DNA of 64,000 nt from GCA-2705445 sp002705445 (GTDB lineage Bacteria > Pseudomonadota > Gammaproteobacteria > Poriferisulfidales > GCA-002705445): positions 868,001-932,000 of the forward strand of contig JBJKYB010000002.1 of NCBI GenBank assembly GCA_045561235.1, written 5' to 3'. A program made the position numbers and the translations under genes. This document shows, piece after piece, positions 55,338-63,643 of this stretch. Positions within the stretch are counted from its first letter, which is position 1. The number at the start of each line of letters is the position of its first letter. The notes under the pieces were generated by a model. That model saw only the letters and a list, made by a program, of their open reading frames with translations, searched no databases and was not told where the DNA came from.

Positions 55338-55886
55338 TTATATTTTGCCATCCAATCCCATTTGATAATATTTATGAACTATACTTTCTTGATTTTCTAG
55401 CAACCAATCAATACTAGGTTCATTTTTCATTGCTTTTTGAATTGCTTGTGCAGTAGCTTTTCTGTGAATATCAAACAAAATTTTATGATCAAGATTATCG
55501 TCGTCGATTACTGATGGATTTAACCATACTGAAACTATAATACCTAAATCATTTGCTTTTTCTTTTGGAATATCCCCATTTCTAACAGCATCAAGAACAC
55601 CGTTCGCAATAGCTCCTTGAACTGTTCCCATTAATATATTGGTATATTTTGTATCTTTGACGGTAACCTTGCTCACCATCAAAGTTGCAGGCTTAACCAT
55701 AATATCTGTATTCATAATTGCTAAAACTCTTGAATGACCTTTAACTTGATCACCAAGAAGTGTCGCAAATGCTGTTCCAACAGGGCCGTCAAGCTCTCCA
55801 ATCACTACTTCAGGCTCTGCTGCTGTTCCTGGAGGTCCGCCAGCAACCAAAGATTCAGCAACCCTCATTACAATTCTATCACTCAT
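55338..55886 (-). CDS. Formaldehyde-activating enzyme (Fae) family protein
   Basis: Fae condenses formaldehyde with tetrahydromethanopterin in methylotrophs. This 182-residue protein aligns along its length: RVAESLVAGG at the start, GPVGTAFATLL, LAIMNTDIMVKPATLMVSKV, TVQGAIANGVLDAVRNGDIP and ANDLGIIVSVWLNP, each close to known Fae motifs. The histidine proposed as catalytic in the Methylobacterium enzyme (His17) corresponds to Glu24 here (TAAEPEVVIG), after a two-residue insertion. A strong AAGGAG precedes the ATG on the minus strand. No tetrahydromethanopterin pathway gene is visible, so activity on formaldehyde is doubtful; it may bind another pterin or carbonyl compound. Confidence 0.8.
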   Translation of the reverse strand: MSDRIVMRVAESLVAGGPPGTAAEPEVVIGELDGPVGTAFATLLGDQVKGHSRVLAIMNTDIMVKPATLMVSKVTVKDTKYTNILMGTVQGAIANGVLDAVRNGDIPKEKANDLGIIVSVWLNPSVIDDDNLDHKILFDIHRKATAQAIQKAMKNEPSIDWLLENQESIVHKYYQMGLDGKI

Positions 55887-55983
55887 TTATATACTCCTTG
55901 AATATTAATAGATTTAATTTAATACTTATTTAATTTAAGAATGCATAATAACAATATAACTTTACTAGTGCCACGAGATATTT

Positions 55984-56436
55984 ATGAATCATGAATTTTA
56001 TATAAAAGAATGTATTGCGCTTGCAAAAATATCTGAAGAATATGGAGAAATACCAGTTGGAGCTATATTATTGCAAAAAAATAAAATTATCTCTAAGGCT
56101 CATAACACCTCAATAAGTCTAAGCGACCCTACGGGCCATGCAGAAATTAATGCAATAAGAGACGCTTGTAAAAAAATAAAAAATTATAGAATTAAAAATG
56201 CTGCTTTATATGTAACTCTTGAACCATGCTTAATGTGTATTTCTGCAATATGTGAAGCAAGAATAGATCTTGTGGTTTTTGGGGCATATACAAACGACGA
56301 AAAAAATTTTTATAAAAAATTTGATTTTATTACAAAAGAATTTAGATTTAATCACAAGCCAAAGTTTATTGGGGGTATTTTAGAAAATGAATGCTCAATT
56401 CTTATGAAAGATTTCTTTAAAGCTAAGAGAGGCTAG
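55984..56436 (+). CDS. tadA: tRNA-specific adenosine deaminase TadA
   Basis: Converts A34 to inosine in tRNA-Arg(ACG). The 150-residue protein has the zinc site of the family: TGHAEINAIRDA with His and catalytic Glu (about residues 54-65) and TLEPCLMCISAICEARI with two Cys (about 82-98). EYGEIPVGAILLQKN and the tail FKAKRG are typical. It converges on the transglycosylase gene with a 42-base overlap; tadA next to mltF is conserved in gammaproteobacteria. Confidence 0.94.
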   Translation: MNHEFYIKECIALAKISEEYGEIPVGAILLQKNKIISKAHNTSISLSDPTGHAEINAIRDACKKIKNYRIKNAALYVTLEPCLMCISAICEARIDLVVFGAYTNDEKNFYKKFDFITKEFRFNHKPKFIGGILENECSILMKDFFKAKRG

Positions 56437-57264
56437 ATAGGTTTTTTTATCTTCATGGATAATATTTAGATAAGCTTGAATTCTCTTGACATAATTCACA
56501 GGTTCCTTTCCTCTGGCATAGCCATATTTTGTATTTTTATAAAATTTTTTCAGTCTTAACAGCGGCAGATGTTTTTTAACGTCGGACCAATAATTTGGAT
56601 TATGCCCAAATCTCTCTGTAATTATTCTTGCATCTTCCAGATGACCTAAACCAACATTATAAGCTGCCAAAGTCATCCATATTCGGTCTGAGCCAACAAC
56701 AGACTTGGGAAGTCTTTTAAAAATATTTTCTAAATATTTTACTCCTCCAAATACACTTTGATTTGGATCTAATCTATCCTTTATCCCTATATAACTTGCA
56801 GTATCTTTAGTTAACATCATAAGACCTTTAACTTTTGTTTTTGAAACTGCTTTATGATTCCAATGAGATTCTTGATAAGAAATTGCAGCTATTAGTTCCC
56901 ATGAAAAAATTGAATTTCTAGTATGTTTTTTAAAATACCCAATATACTTAGGTAATCTTTTATCTATTTTTTTAATAAATATTTTCTTTTCAACTTGGTT
57001 TAAATTATTATCTTCATTGATAGAAAGATATATGTCTTTTTTAATTAAACATCTTTGTTCGCTAGTTGACAAAGGAGCTTCAATATTTTTAAAAGTATGG
57101 TTGCCAGTAAAACCAAAGGTACAAATTATTGGTAGAATATAAAGATTTATATATTTGTTTGAAATACTCTGTTTTTTGAATTTCCAAGTATTGATATATT
57201 TCACCCTTTTCCCTAGTACTTGGAACAATATTTTAACACTACATATTGTGTTTTTCAAATGCAT
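56395..57264 (-). CDS. Lytic murein transglycosylase, MltF-like catalytic domain only
   Basis: Cleaves peptidoglycan glycan strands. Residues about 115-280 match the MltF catalytic domain: LIAAISYQESHWNHKAVS with the catalytic Glu, KVKGLMMLT, RLDPNQSVFGGVKYL, WMTLAAYNVGLGHLEDAR and YARGKEPVNYVKRIQAYL. The N-terminal solute-binding-protein-like domain of MltF (about 240 residues) is missing; in its place is a basic stretch with one hydrophobic segment (about 38-54) that may anchor the protein. Total 289 residues versus about 500. The true start may lie downstream of 57264. Its 3' end overlaps tadA by 42 bases. Confidence 0.85.
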   Translation of the reverse strand: MHLKNTICSVKILFQVLGKRVKYINTWKFKKQSISNKYINLYILPIICTFGFTGNHTFKNIEAPLSTSEQRCLIKKDIYLSINEDNNLNQVEKKIFIKKIDKRLPKYIGYFKKHTRNSIFSWELIAAISYQESHWNHKAVSKTKVKGLMMLTKDTASYIGIKDRLDPNQSVFGGVKYLENIFKRLPKSVVGSDRIWMTLAAYNVGLGHLEDARIITERFGHNPNYWSDVKKHLPLLRLKKFYKNTKYGYARGKEPVNYVKRIQAYLNIIHEDKKTYLASLSFKEIFHKN

Positions 57265-57459
57265 AACTAAACAATTATATTCTTATATATATTTAATATG
57301 TATTGATTTTTAGCATTAATTCCTTGTAAGAAAGGCAGCATTGGTGTACTTTACAGATCTTGATTGTTTTTAAATTTCATAGAATTTAAAATAATAATAA
57401 AAACGAATAAATCGTTATCAATCAAAAACTTAAGAATATTTGGAGAAAATAAAGTATAA
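57265..57459. other. Divergent intergenic region, no gene
   Basis: 195 bases between the minus-strand transglycosylase and the plus-strand acyl-CoA-synthetase-like gene; it must hold promoters for both. It contains an inverted repeat AACGA-ATAAA-TCGTT (57402-57416) about 45 bases before the plus-strand start. No promoter with proper spacing was found with confidence, and I see no RNA gene. Confidence 0.4.
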
Positions 57460-59271
57460 ATGGCTACTATTCCAGGTTTAGTGCTTTCGCATAATCAAAA
57501 GCATCCCGATGGCATTGCCCTAAGATACAAACAATTAGGCATATGGAATTCATATAATTGGGCTGATTATTATCGCGAAGTGAACTTAATAGCAAATGCT
57601 TTAAAGTCTCTTTCTATTAAAAAAGGCAGTATAATTGCGGTTTATGGAAACAATGTTCCCAAACTTATTTTTTCTATCGCTGCAATTCAATCTTTAGGCG
57701 CTATTGTGGTTCCTATTCATCCGGAATCAACAGGGGAAGAATTAGAAAAAATCCTAGCAGGTTCAAAAGCAGAAATTTTAATAGCTGAAGACCAACAACA
57801 GGTTGATACATTTTTAGATATAAAGTCTGATTGCGAAATTAAAAGTCTTATTTATTTAGATGGAAGAGGAATGTCTAAATACTCAAATGACATATTGTTT
57901 TCATATGATAATCTTATAGAAAAATCAAATGAATCAAGTATAGAAAATGATATAAACTCTATTAGTGAAAATGATATTGCTTTTTATCTTTATGATGAAT
58001 ATGAAGATTCAATTTATAAAGTTTCTCACGCGGCAATAATTAATAATAGCTCGAAAATCATCACTTTAAATAATTTGACAGAAAAAGACTCTATTGTTTC
58101 CTTTCTGCCGTTGTCAATACCAACAAATTTACTATTTACATTTGTTACTTCCTTGACAAGCGGAATGTCGTTAAATTTACCTGAAAGTAACCAAACTATA
58201 GAAAAAGATTTGCAAGAAATAGGCCCAACAATATTATATGCACCTTCTTTTGTATATAAACATATTATTACATCAATAAGTTACAGAATAGAATCTGCAA
58301 CACAATCTAACTATGATAGATATATGAAACATTATGAAATATTAATGGATACTTATAATAAAGAAGTAAGTGGGGAAAATTCAACACTGGATAAAATAAA
58401 AAAAATGTGGGTTATGCTTACAACGTTTGCTCCAGCCAAGAACGTATTTGGCTTAACAAATATAAAGCATGCCTTTGTAAGTGATGGGGTTCTATCAAAA
58501 GTAAACTTCGACTTCTTTCATGCGATAGGTGTTGAGATACAACATTCTTTTGGACAAGCTTCATCCTGTGGATGTATTTCCGTCCAACCAGATCATTCTG
58601 TTTCTTCAGAAAATGTTGGTTCGGCGATGGCAGGTAATGAAATTATGATCAATGACAATTCAGAAGTTTGTTTTAAATCAGACTGCTTAGCAGAACTGTT
58701 AAATGGTGAAGCAAGTTCCCAAGATGGGTGGGTGAACTCTGGTTTCATTGGTAGCCTTGACGATTCAAAAAATATTGTAATTAGTGGAAGAACCGAAGAT
58801 GTAATTTCCTTAAAATCTGGTAAACAATTTTCACCTGAAAGTATAGAAAATTTAATTTCTTGTTCACCATTTGTGAAATCTGCAGTAGTTGTCGGAAACA
58901 ATCAAGAATCGAACTCTGCAATCGTTGTAATAGATCCAAATTCAGTAAACTCATGGGCTGATAGAAAAAATATTAGATATACCGGTTATACTGAATTAGC
59001 TGGTAAAGACGAAGTTAGAGAGCTAATAAAAGAACATATTTGTTGTGTAAATGAAACTCTCGACTCAGAGCTTAAAGTAAAAAAGTTTGTTATATTACAT
59101 AGAACATTTGTAATGTCGCAAGGAGAAGTTTCAAAAACTATGGAAGTTATGAGGAAAAATATAGAGGTAAATTTAAAGGATGTTTACCAAGCAATTGATT
59201 CTAAAAAAGATAGCTTCGAAGTAAATGATATTGATCAGTTATCTTATGAACTTAGTTTTAATAAAATATAA
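57460..59271 (+). CDS. Degenerate AMP-binding (acyl-CoA synthetase-like) protein
   Basis: A 603-residue member of the adenylate-forming superfamily, by overall layout: IPGLVLSHNQKHPDGIALRYK at the start (two parts: IPGLVLSHNQK, PDGIALRYK), AIQSLGAIVVPIHPESTGEEL, SFLPLSIPTNLL and ISGRTEDVISLKSGKQFSPE. The ATP-binding P-loop YTSGTTGxPKG is replaced by YDEYEDSIYKV at about residue 185. YG-TE is FGQASSCG, and the TGD of motif A7 is NSGF. A lysine remains in EVSKTMEVMRK near the end. Activity as a ligase is therefore unlikely. It is 24 bases before livG and appears to belong to the transporter operon, as full-length acyl-CoA ligases often do in proteobacteria. Confidence 0.82.
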   Translation: MATIPGLVLSHNQKHPDGIALRYKQLGIWNSYNWADYYREVNLIANALKSLSIKKGSIIAVYGNNVPKLIFSIAAIQSLGAIVVPIHPESTGEELEKILAGSKAEILIAEDQQQVDTFLDIKSDCEIKSLIYLDGRGMSKYSNDILFSYDNLIEKSNESSIENDINSISENDIAFYLYDEYEDSIYKVSHAAIINNSSKIITLNNLTEKDSIVSFLPLSIPTNLLFTFVTSLTSGMSLNLPESNQTIEKDLQEIGPTILYAPSFVYKHIITSISYRIESATQSNYDRYMKHYEILMDTYNKEVSGENSTLDKIKKMWVMLTTFAPAKNVFGLTNIKHAFVSDGVLSKVNFDFFHAIGVEIQHSFGQASSCGCISVQPDHSVSSENVGSAMAGNEIMINDNSEVCFKSDCLAELLNGEASSQDGWVNSGFIGSLDDSKNIVISGRTEDVISLKSGKQFSPESIENLISCSPFVKSAVVVGNNQESNSAIVVIDPNSVNSWADRKNIRYTGYTELAGKDEVRELIKEHICCVNETLDSELKVKKFVILHRTFVMSQGEVSKTMEVMRKNIEVNLKDVYQAIDSKKDSFEVNDIDQLSYELSFNKI

Positions 59272-59295
59272 ATTTTAATTTAAAAAGAGAATAGA

Positions 59296-60063
59296 ATGTC
59301 AGATATCTTAAAAGTAGAAAACGTAACACTTCAATTTGGTGGTGTAAAAGCAATTACTGATATTAGTTTTAATGTTAAGGAAGGTGAGATTTGTGCTGTA
59401 ATTGGCCCTAATGGAGCCGGAAAAAGCTCAATGTTAAATGTTATTAATGGTGTATATCTTCCACAAATAGGAACAGTTACTTATGACGGTGTTGAGAGAA
59501 GATCTATTAATCCAAGAGATGCTGCAATTGCAGGCATGGCAAGAACATTCCAAAACATTGCGTTATTCCAAGGTATGACTGTTTTAGAAAATATTATGAC
59601 AGGTAGGAATTTATTTATGAAATCGTCTTGGTTAGAACAAGGTTTAAATATCGGTAGAGCTAGACAAGAAGAAAAAGTAAATAGACTTGCAGTTGAAAAG
59701 GTAATAAAATTTTTACAAATTGAGTCTATTAGAAAAACTCCAGTAGCAAAATTACCATACGGTCTTCAAAAAAGAGTTGAGTTAGGAAGAGCATTAGTTG
59801 CAGAACCTAAGATTTTATTGCTCGATGAGCCTATGGCGGGAATGAACTTAGAAGAAAAAGCGGATATGTCTTGTTTTATTTTGGAGATAAATAAAGAACA
59901 AGGAATTACAACTGTTATGATTGAGCATGATATGGGAGTGGTAATGGATATTTCTGATCATGTGGTAGTATTGGATTATGGAAAAAAAATAGGTGATGGT
60001 TCACCAAAAGAAGTTATGGCGAACCAAGATGTTATTGATGCATATCTTGGAGTCAGTCACTAA
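59296..60063 (+). CDS. livG: Liv-type ABC transporter ATP-binding protein (LivG-like)
   Basis: ATPase of a branched-chain amino acid/amide-type (HAAT) importer. Walker A GPNGAGKSSML (about residues 36-46), signature LPYGLQKRVELGRAL, Walker B ILLLDEPMAGMNLEEK and the switch His in MIEHDMGVVMDI are intact. The 255-residue length and MARTFQNIALFQGMTVLENI Q-loop are typical of LivG. The signature Ser-Gly pair reads Tyr-Gly, as is common in LivG. Substrate is not evident. Confidence 0.93.
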   Translation: MSDILKVENVTLQFGGVKAITDISFNVKEGEICAVIGPNGAGKSSMLNVINGVYLPQIGTVTYDGVERRSINPRDAAIAGMARTFQNIALFQGMTVLENIMTGRNLFMKSSWLEQGLNIGRARQEEKVNRLAVEKVIKFLQIESIRKTPVAKLPYGLQKRVELGRALVAEPKILLLDEPMAGMNLEEKADMSCFILEINKEQGITTVMIEHDMGVVMDISDHVVVLDYGKKIGDGSPKEVMANQDVIDAYLGVSH

Positions 60064-60078
60064 ATAGGGGTAATAAAA

Positions 60079-61008
60079 ATGGATTGGGTTTATTTGATAG
60101 AAGTGTTAGTAGGCGGATTAATGTCAGGAGTAATGTACTCTCTTGTAGCCATTGGTTTTGTGTTAATTTATAAATCATCAGGCATATTTAATTTCGCCCA
60201 AGGAACTATGCTTTTATTCGCCTCTTTAACTTTTGTTAAAATGACGGAGAATGGAATAGATTTTTGGACTGCATTATTTATAGCAGCAGGCATAATGGTT
60301 ATATTTGGTGTTGCAACCGAACGGTATGTAATAAGACCATTAGCAAACCAGGATCTTCTTGCTTTATTCATGGCAACAGTTGGTTTGGCTACTTTCCAAG
60401 AGGGCTTTTCTCAATTCATTTGGGATTCAGACGTTCACGGACTGCAAATGAGCAAATTCCTTGATATAGGTTTACTTGACCCAGCGCCAATATTTATGTC
60501 AGATCATATTCCCTGGCTGGACATTTTAATTCCAAAATTTGATATCTTTGCATCATTAGTTGCTGGATCACTTATTGTAGTTTTAGCATTCTTCTTTCAA
60601 AAAACTAAGACAGGGCTATCTTTAAGAGCGGTGTCAGACGATCATATGGCTGCAATGGCAGTCGGTATTCCTTTACAAACAGTTTGGGCTGTGGTCTGGG
60701 CTGTTACAGGTGTTATTGCATTAGTTGCTGGTTTATTATGGGCTGAAAGAGTGAGTGTTTCATTTACGTTAATTGAAGCGGTAATGAAAGCATTGCCAGT
60801 TATTTTAATTGGCGGATTGACTTCTATTCCTGGTGCTATTATTGGTGGATTAGTAATTGGTGTTGGTGAAAAATTAGGTGAAATCTATTTAGCTGATGTA
60901 TTTGGGGGACAAGGAATAGAATTATGGTTTGCCTACTTTATGGCATTAATATTCCTTGTATTTAGACCTCAGGGTATGTTTGGCGAAAAATTAATTGAAA
61001 GGGTATAA
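60079..61008 (+). CDS. livH: Liv-type ABC transporter permease (LivH-like)
   Basis: Inner-membrane permease of the HAAT family, 309 residues with about eight helices. The start GGLMSGVMYSLVAIGFVLIYKSSGIFNFAQG is the LivH hallmark, here GGLMSGVMYSLVAIGFVLIY then KSSGIFNFAQG. The C-terminal GGLTSIPGAIIGGLVIGVGE is the cytoplasmic coupling loop contacting the ATPases. Starts 15 bases after livG behind AGGGG. Confidence 0.93.
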   Translation: MDWVYLIEVLVGGLMSGVMYSLVAIGFVLIYKSSGIFNFAQGTMLLFASLTFVKMTENGIDFWTALFIAAGIMVIFGVATERYVIRPLANQDLLALFMATVGLATFQEGFSQFIWDSDVHGLQMSKFLDIGLLDPAPIFMSDHIPWLDILIPKFDIFASLVAGSLIVVLAFFFQKTKTGLSLRAVSDDHMAAMAVGIPLQTVWAVVWAVTGVIALVAGLLWAERVSVSFTLIEAVMKALPVILIGGLTSIPGAIIGGLVIGVGEKLGEIYLADVFGGQGIELWFAYFMALIFLVFRPQGMFGEKLIERV

Positions 61009-61012
61009 ATAA

Positions 61013-62107
61013 ATGATATATAGAGAAACTGGAAATTTTGTAACTAACTACTTTAAAGATAGAGAAATTTTTCCAATGAAATTTGATAAAGTTGTAGTAG
61101 TGTTAGGATTACTATTTCTTTTTTTATATGTACCAACAACATCAGAATATGTTCTAAGTGCCCATGTTATTCCAATTTTGGCTGTAGGGTTAGCAACAGT
61201 TGGTCTTAATATATTAACAGGACTAACAGGACAACTTTCACTGGGAACTGCTGGATTTATGTGCGTAGGAGCATTTGGTACTTATAATCTTATGTTGAGA
61301 ATGCCTGAAGAATTAATGTCTTTACCTTTTGCTTTGCTTCTTTCTGGTATATTTGCAGGATTGGTAGGTATTATTTTTGGTTTACCGGCTATTAGAATTA
61401 AAGGTTTTTACTTATTAGTATCTACGTTGGCAGCTCAATATTTTGTATGGTGGTTTTTTAATTCGTACGCGTGGTTTTTAAATTACGAATCCTCAGGAGT
61501 AGTAGCTATTGCGCCAAAATTTTATGACTATTGGGGTTTAGGCGATCTGCTAGGTGTAGACATGCAAGGTTACCCAGCAAGGTATCTATTAGCTTTAACT
61601 ATTTGTATAGGATTGACTTATTTTGCGAAGAACTTATTGAGAAGTAATACGGGCAGAAACTTTATGTCTGTTCGTGATAGAGATATTGCTGCCAGTGTTA
61701 TGGGGATTAGCGTTCCAAGAACAAAGCTATTGGCATTCTTTGTTAGTTGTTTTTACTGTGGTGTTGCTGGCGGTATTTATTCGTTTTTATATATTGGTAA
61801 TGTTGATTTAATGATTTACGAAATTGATCGTTCTTTCACAATACTATTTATGTTAATTATTGGGGGATTGGGGTCTATCTCGGGTTCGTGGTTAGGAGCA
61901 ATTTTTGTATATGAATTCCCAATTGTATTTACTTGGATAGGTGATTTTATTTTCCAAGGTGCCTTTAACACAGCTGTTGTAGAAAATGTATCAAATATGG
62001 TTTATGGTATATTTATAATTGCATTATTAATTAGGGAACCAGGTGGATTTGCGGCTTTATGGGGAACTACAAAACAAAAATTAAGAATGTGGCCATACCC
62101 ACATTAA
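61013..62107 (+). CDS. livM: Liv-type ABC transporter permease (LivM-like)
   Basis: Second permease of the importer, 364 residues with about nine to ten helices. LNILTGLTGQLSLGTAGFM (about residues 62-80), the motif GRNFMSVRDRDIAASVMGI and GGLGSISGSWLGAIF are characteristic of LivM. It is separated from livH by 4 bases. An N-terminal extension of about 20 residues before the first helix includes DREIFPMKFDKVV. Confidence 0.93.
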   Translation: MIYRETGNFVTNYFKDREIFPMKFDKVVVVLGLLFLFLYVPTTSEYVLSAHVIPILAVGLATVGLNILTGLTGQLSLGTAGFMCVGAFGTYNLMLRMPEELMSLPFALLLSGIFAGLVGIIFGLPAIRIKGFYLLVSTLAAQYFVWWFFNSYAWFLNYESSGVVAIAPKFYDYWGLGDLLGVDMQGYPARYLLALTICIGLTYFAKNLLRSNTGRNFMSVRDRDIAASVMGISVPRTKLLAFFVSCFYCGVAGGIYSFLYIGNVDLMIYEIDRSFTILFMLIIGGLGSISGSWLGAIFVYEFPIVFTWIGDFIFQGAFNTAVVENVSNMVYGIFIIALLIREPGGFAALWGTTKQKLRMWPYPH

Positions 62108-62122
62108 TTGAAAGAGGAAAAA

Positions 62123-62923
62123 ATGTCTGAATCTTTGCTAAAAGTAAATAACATAGAAGTTGTATATAATCATGTAATTTTAGCATTACGTGGAGTTACA
62201 CTTGATGTTGAAGAAGGAAAAGTGGTTTCTTTATTAGGTGCTAACGGCTCTGGAAAAACAACAACATTAAAAGCTTGTTCAAATCTGTTGCACGCCGAGC
62301 GGGGAGCAATAACAAAAGGTTCAATAGAGTATCAAGGAAATGACATCGCAACATCCGACGCTTATAACCTTGTGAAAGACGGAGTAGTGCAGGTTCTTGA
62401 AGGTAGACATTGTTTTGCACACCTGACAGTTGAAGAAAATATAATGACTGGCTCTTTCATCAGAGAAAATTCAAAAGAAGCAAAGCAAGATCTTGAGAGA
62501 GTTTATGATCATTTTGAAAGAATTAGGATAAGAAAAAAGAGTTTAGCTGGATTTACTTCTGGTGGTGAGCAGCAAATGATTGCGATGGGTAGAGCTCTAA
62601 TGTCTAGACCAAAATTAATTTTATTAGACGAGCCCTCAATGGGTTTAGCTCCTCAGTTAGTAGAGGAAATATTTGCAATAGTAAAAAACTTAAATAAAGA
62701 AGGTGTAAGTTTCTTGATAGCAGAGCAGAATGCTATGGTAGCTCTTAAATATGCAGACGATGGTTATATAATTGAGAATGGAAGAGTAATTCTTAAAGGA
62801 AAAGCCCAAGAATTATTAGAAAGACCTGATGTAAAAGAAATGTATTTAGGTGTTGGTGCTGAGGGTCAAACAAGTTTTAGGGATATCAAGTATTACCATA
62901 GAAGAAAACCATCATTTAGTTAA
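62123..62923 (+). CDS. livF: Liv-type ABC transporter ATP-binding protein (LivF-like)
   Basis: Second ATPase of the importer. Walker A GANGSGKTTTL (about residues 39-49), signature FTSGGEQQMIAMGRAL, Walker B LILLDEPSMGLAPQLVE and the switch region LIAEQNAMVAL are intact. I start at ATG 62123 with GAAAGAGG just upstream; an upstream TTG at 62108 adds five residues. Length 266. In many such operons a periplasmic binding protein gene accompanies the permeases; none is found here. The tail converges on rraA with a 12-base overlap. Confidence 0.93.
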   Translation: MSESLLKVNNIEVVYNHVILALRGVTLDVEEGKVVSLLGANGSGKTTTLKACSNLLHAERGAITKGSIEYQGNDIATSDAYNLVKDGVVQVLEGRHCFAHLTVEENIMTGSFIRENSKEAKQDLERVYDHFERIRIRKKSLAGFTSGGEQQMIAMGRALMSRPKLILLDEPSMGLAPQLVEEIFAIVKNLNKEGVSFLIAEQNAMVALKYADDGYIIENGRVILKGKAQELLERPDVKEMYLGVGAEGQTSFRDIKYYHRRKPSFS

Positions 62924-63412
62924 GTCTAACTCTGTTTTACTTATAATTATCCCATCTGAGTCGGCATAAATATAATCACCAGGTTTAAATGTTACTCCCA
63001 TAAACTTTACATCGATATTTTCTTCACCAATTCCTTTTTTAACGCTTTTCACAGGTTTTGTACTTAGGGCTAATACTCCTATATCTATATTTGCAATTAC
63101 ATCAGAATCTCTAATACAACCATTAACAATAATTCCTGACCAATTATTTTTAAAAGCAGCTTCAGCTAATATATCTCCTAACAAGGCACATTCCATTGAT
63201 GCATTTCCATCAACAACAAGTACTTTGTTTAAGCCATCTGAATTTACAGCTTCTCTTACTTTTGAATTATCATTAAGACATTTTATTGTACTAATCTTGC
63301 CGAAAAAAGACTCTTTTTTACCATAACTATTAAATTGTTGATGCATGATTATAAGATCATCACTATAAAGATCGCACAAATCAGCTGTTTTAAAATTTTT
63401 GTTTTTTTCCAT
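62912..63412 (-). CDS. rraA: RraA family protein (RNase E inhibitor / HMG aldolase-like)
   Basis: RraA-fold proteins either inhibit RNase E or act as 4-hydroxy-4-methyl-2-oxoglutarate aldolases. The 166-residue protein (start at 63412, MEKNKNFKTADLCDLYSDD) contains the fold landmarks VLVVDGNASMECALLGDILAE (in two parts: VLVVDGNASMECALLGD and ILAEAAFKNNW), GIIVNGCIRDSDVI (about residues 96-109) and FKPGDYIYADSDGIIIS. The acidic metal-site pattern (NGCIRDSDVI) is retained. An in-frame upstream ATG at 63496 would add 28 hydrophobic and basic residues not expected in the family. The proteobacterial RraA length is about 161. Confidence 0.88.
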   Translation of the reverse strand: MEKNKNFKTADLCDLYSDDLIIMHQQFNSYGKKESFFGKISTIKCLNDNSKVREAVNSDGLNKVLVVDGNASMECALLGDILAEAAFKNNWSGIIVNGCIRDSDVIANIDIGVLALSTKPVKSVKKGIGEENIDVKFMGVTFKPGDYIYADSDGIIISKTELDLTK

Positions 63413-63643
63413 GTAAATTAATAATTTATGATATTTTTTTAGAAAATAATTTAAATATAGATTGTAAATTTTATCATTATATAAAATTTTTATCAAAGAT
63501 ATTGAAATAGTTGGGGACTAAAGGGAAATAAATTGCTAATATACGCACCCTAAATGACTCTATATTTTCAAGAATATTCAGTACAACAACTATAATAAAA
63601 GAATTAATTAAATTATTATTTCTAAATACATCAGGAGACTAAG

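Noticed and set aside
57402..57416. Inverted repeat AACGA-N5-TCGTT before the acyl-CoA-synthetase-like gene as an operator
   Set aside because: Only five bases per arm and no known regulator match; mentioned in the intergenic entry but not claimed.
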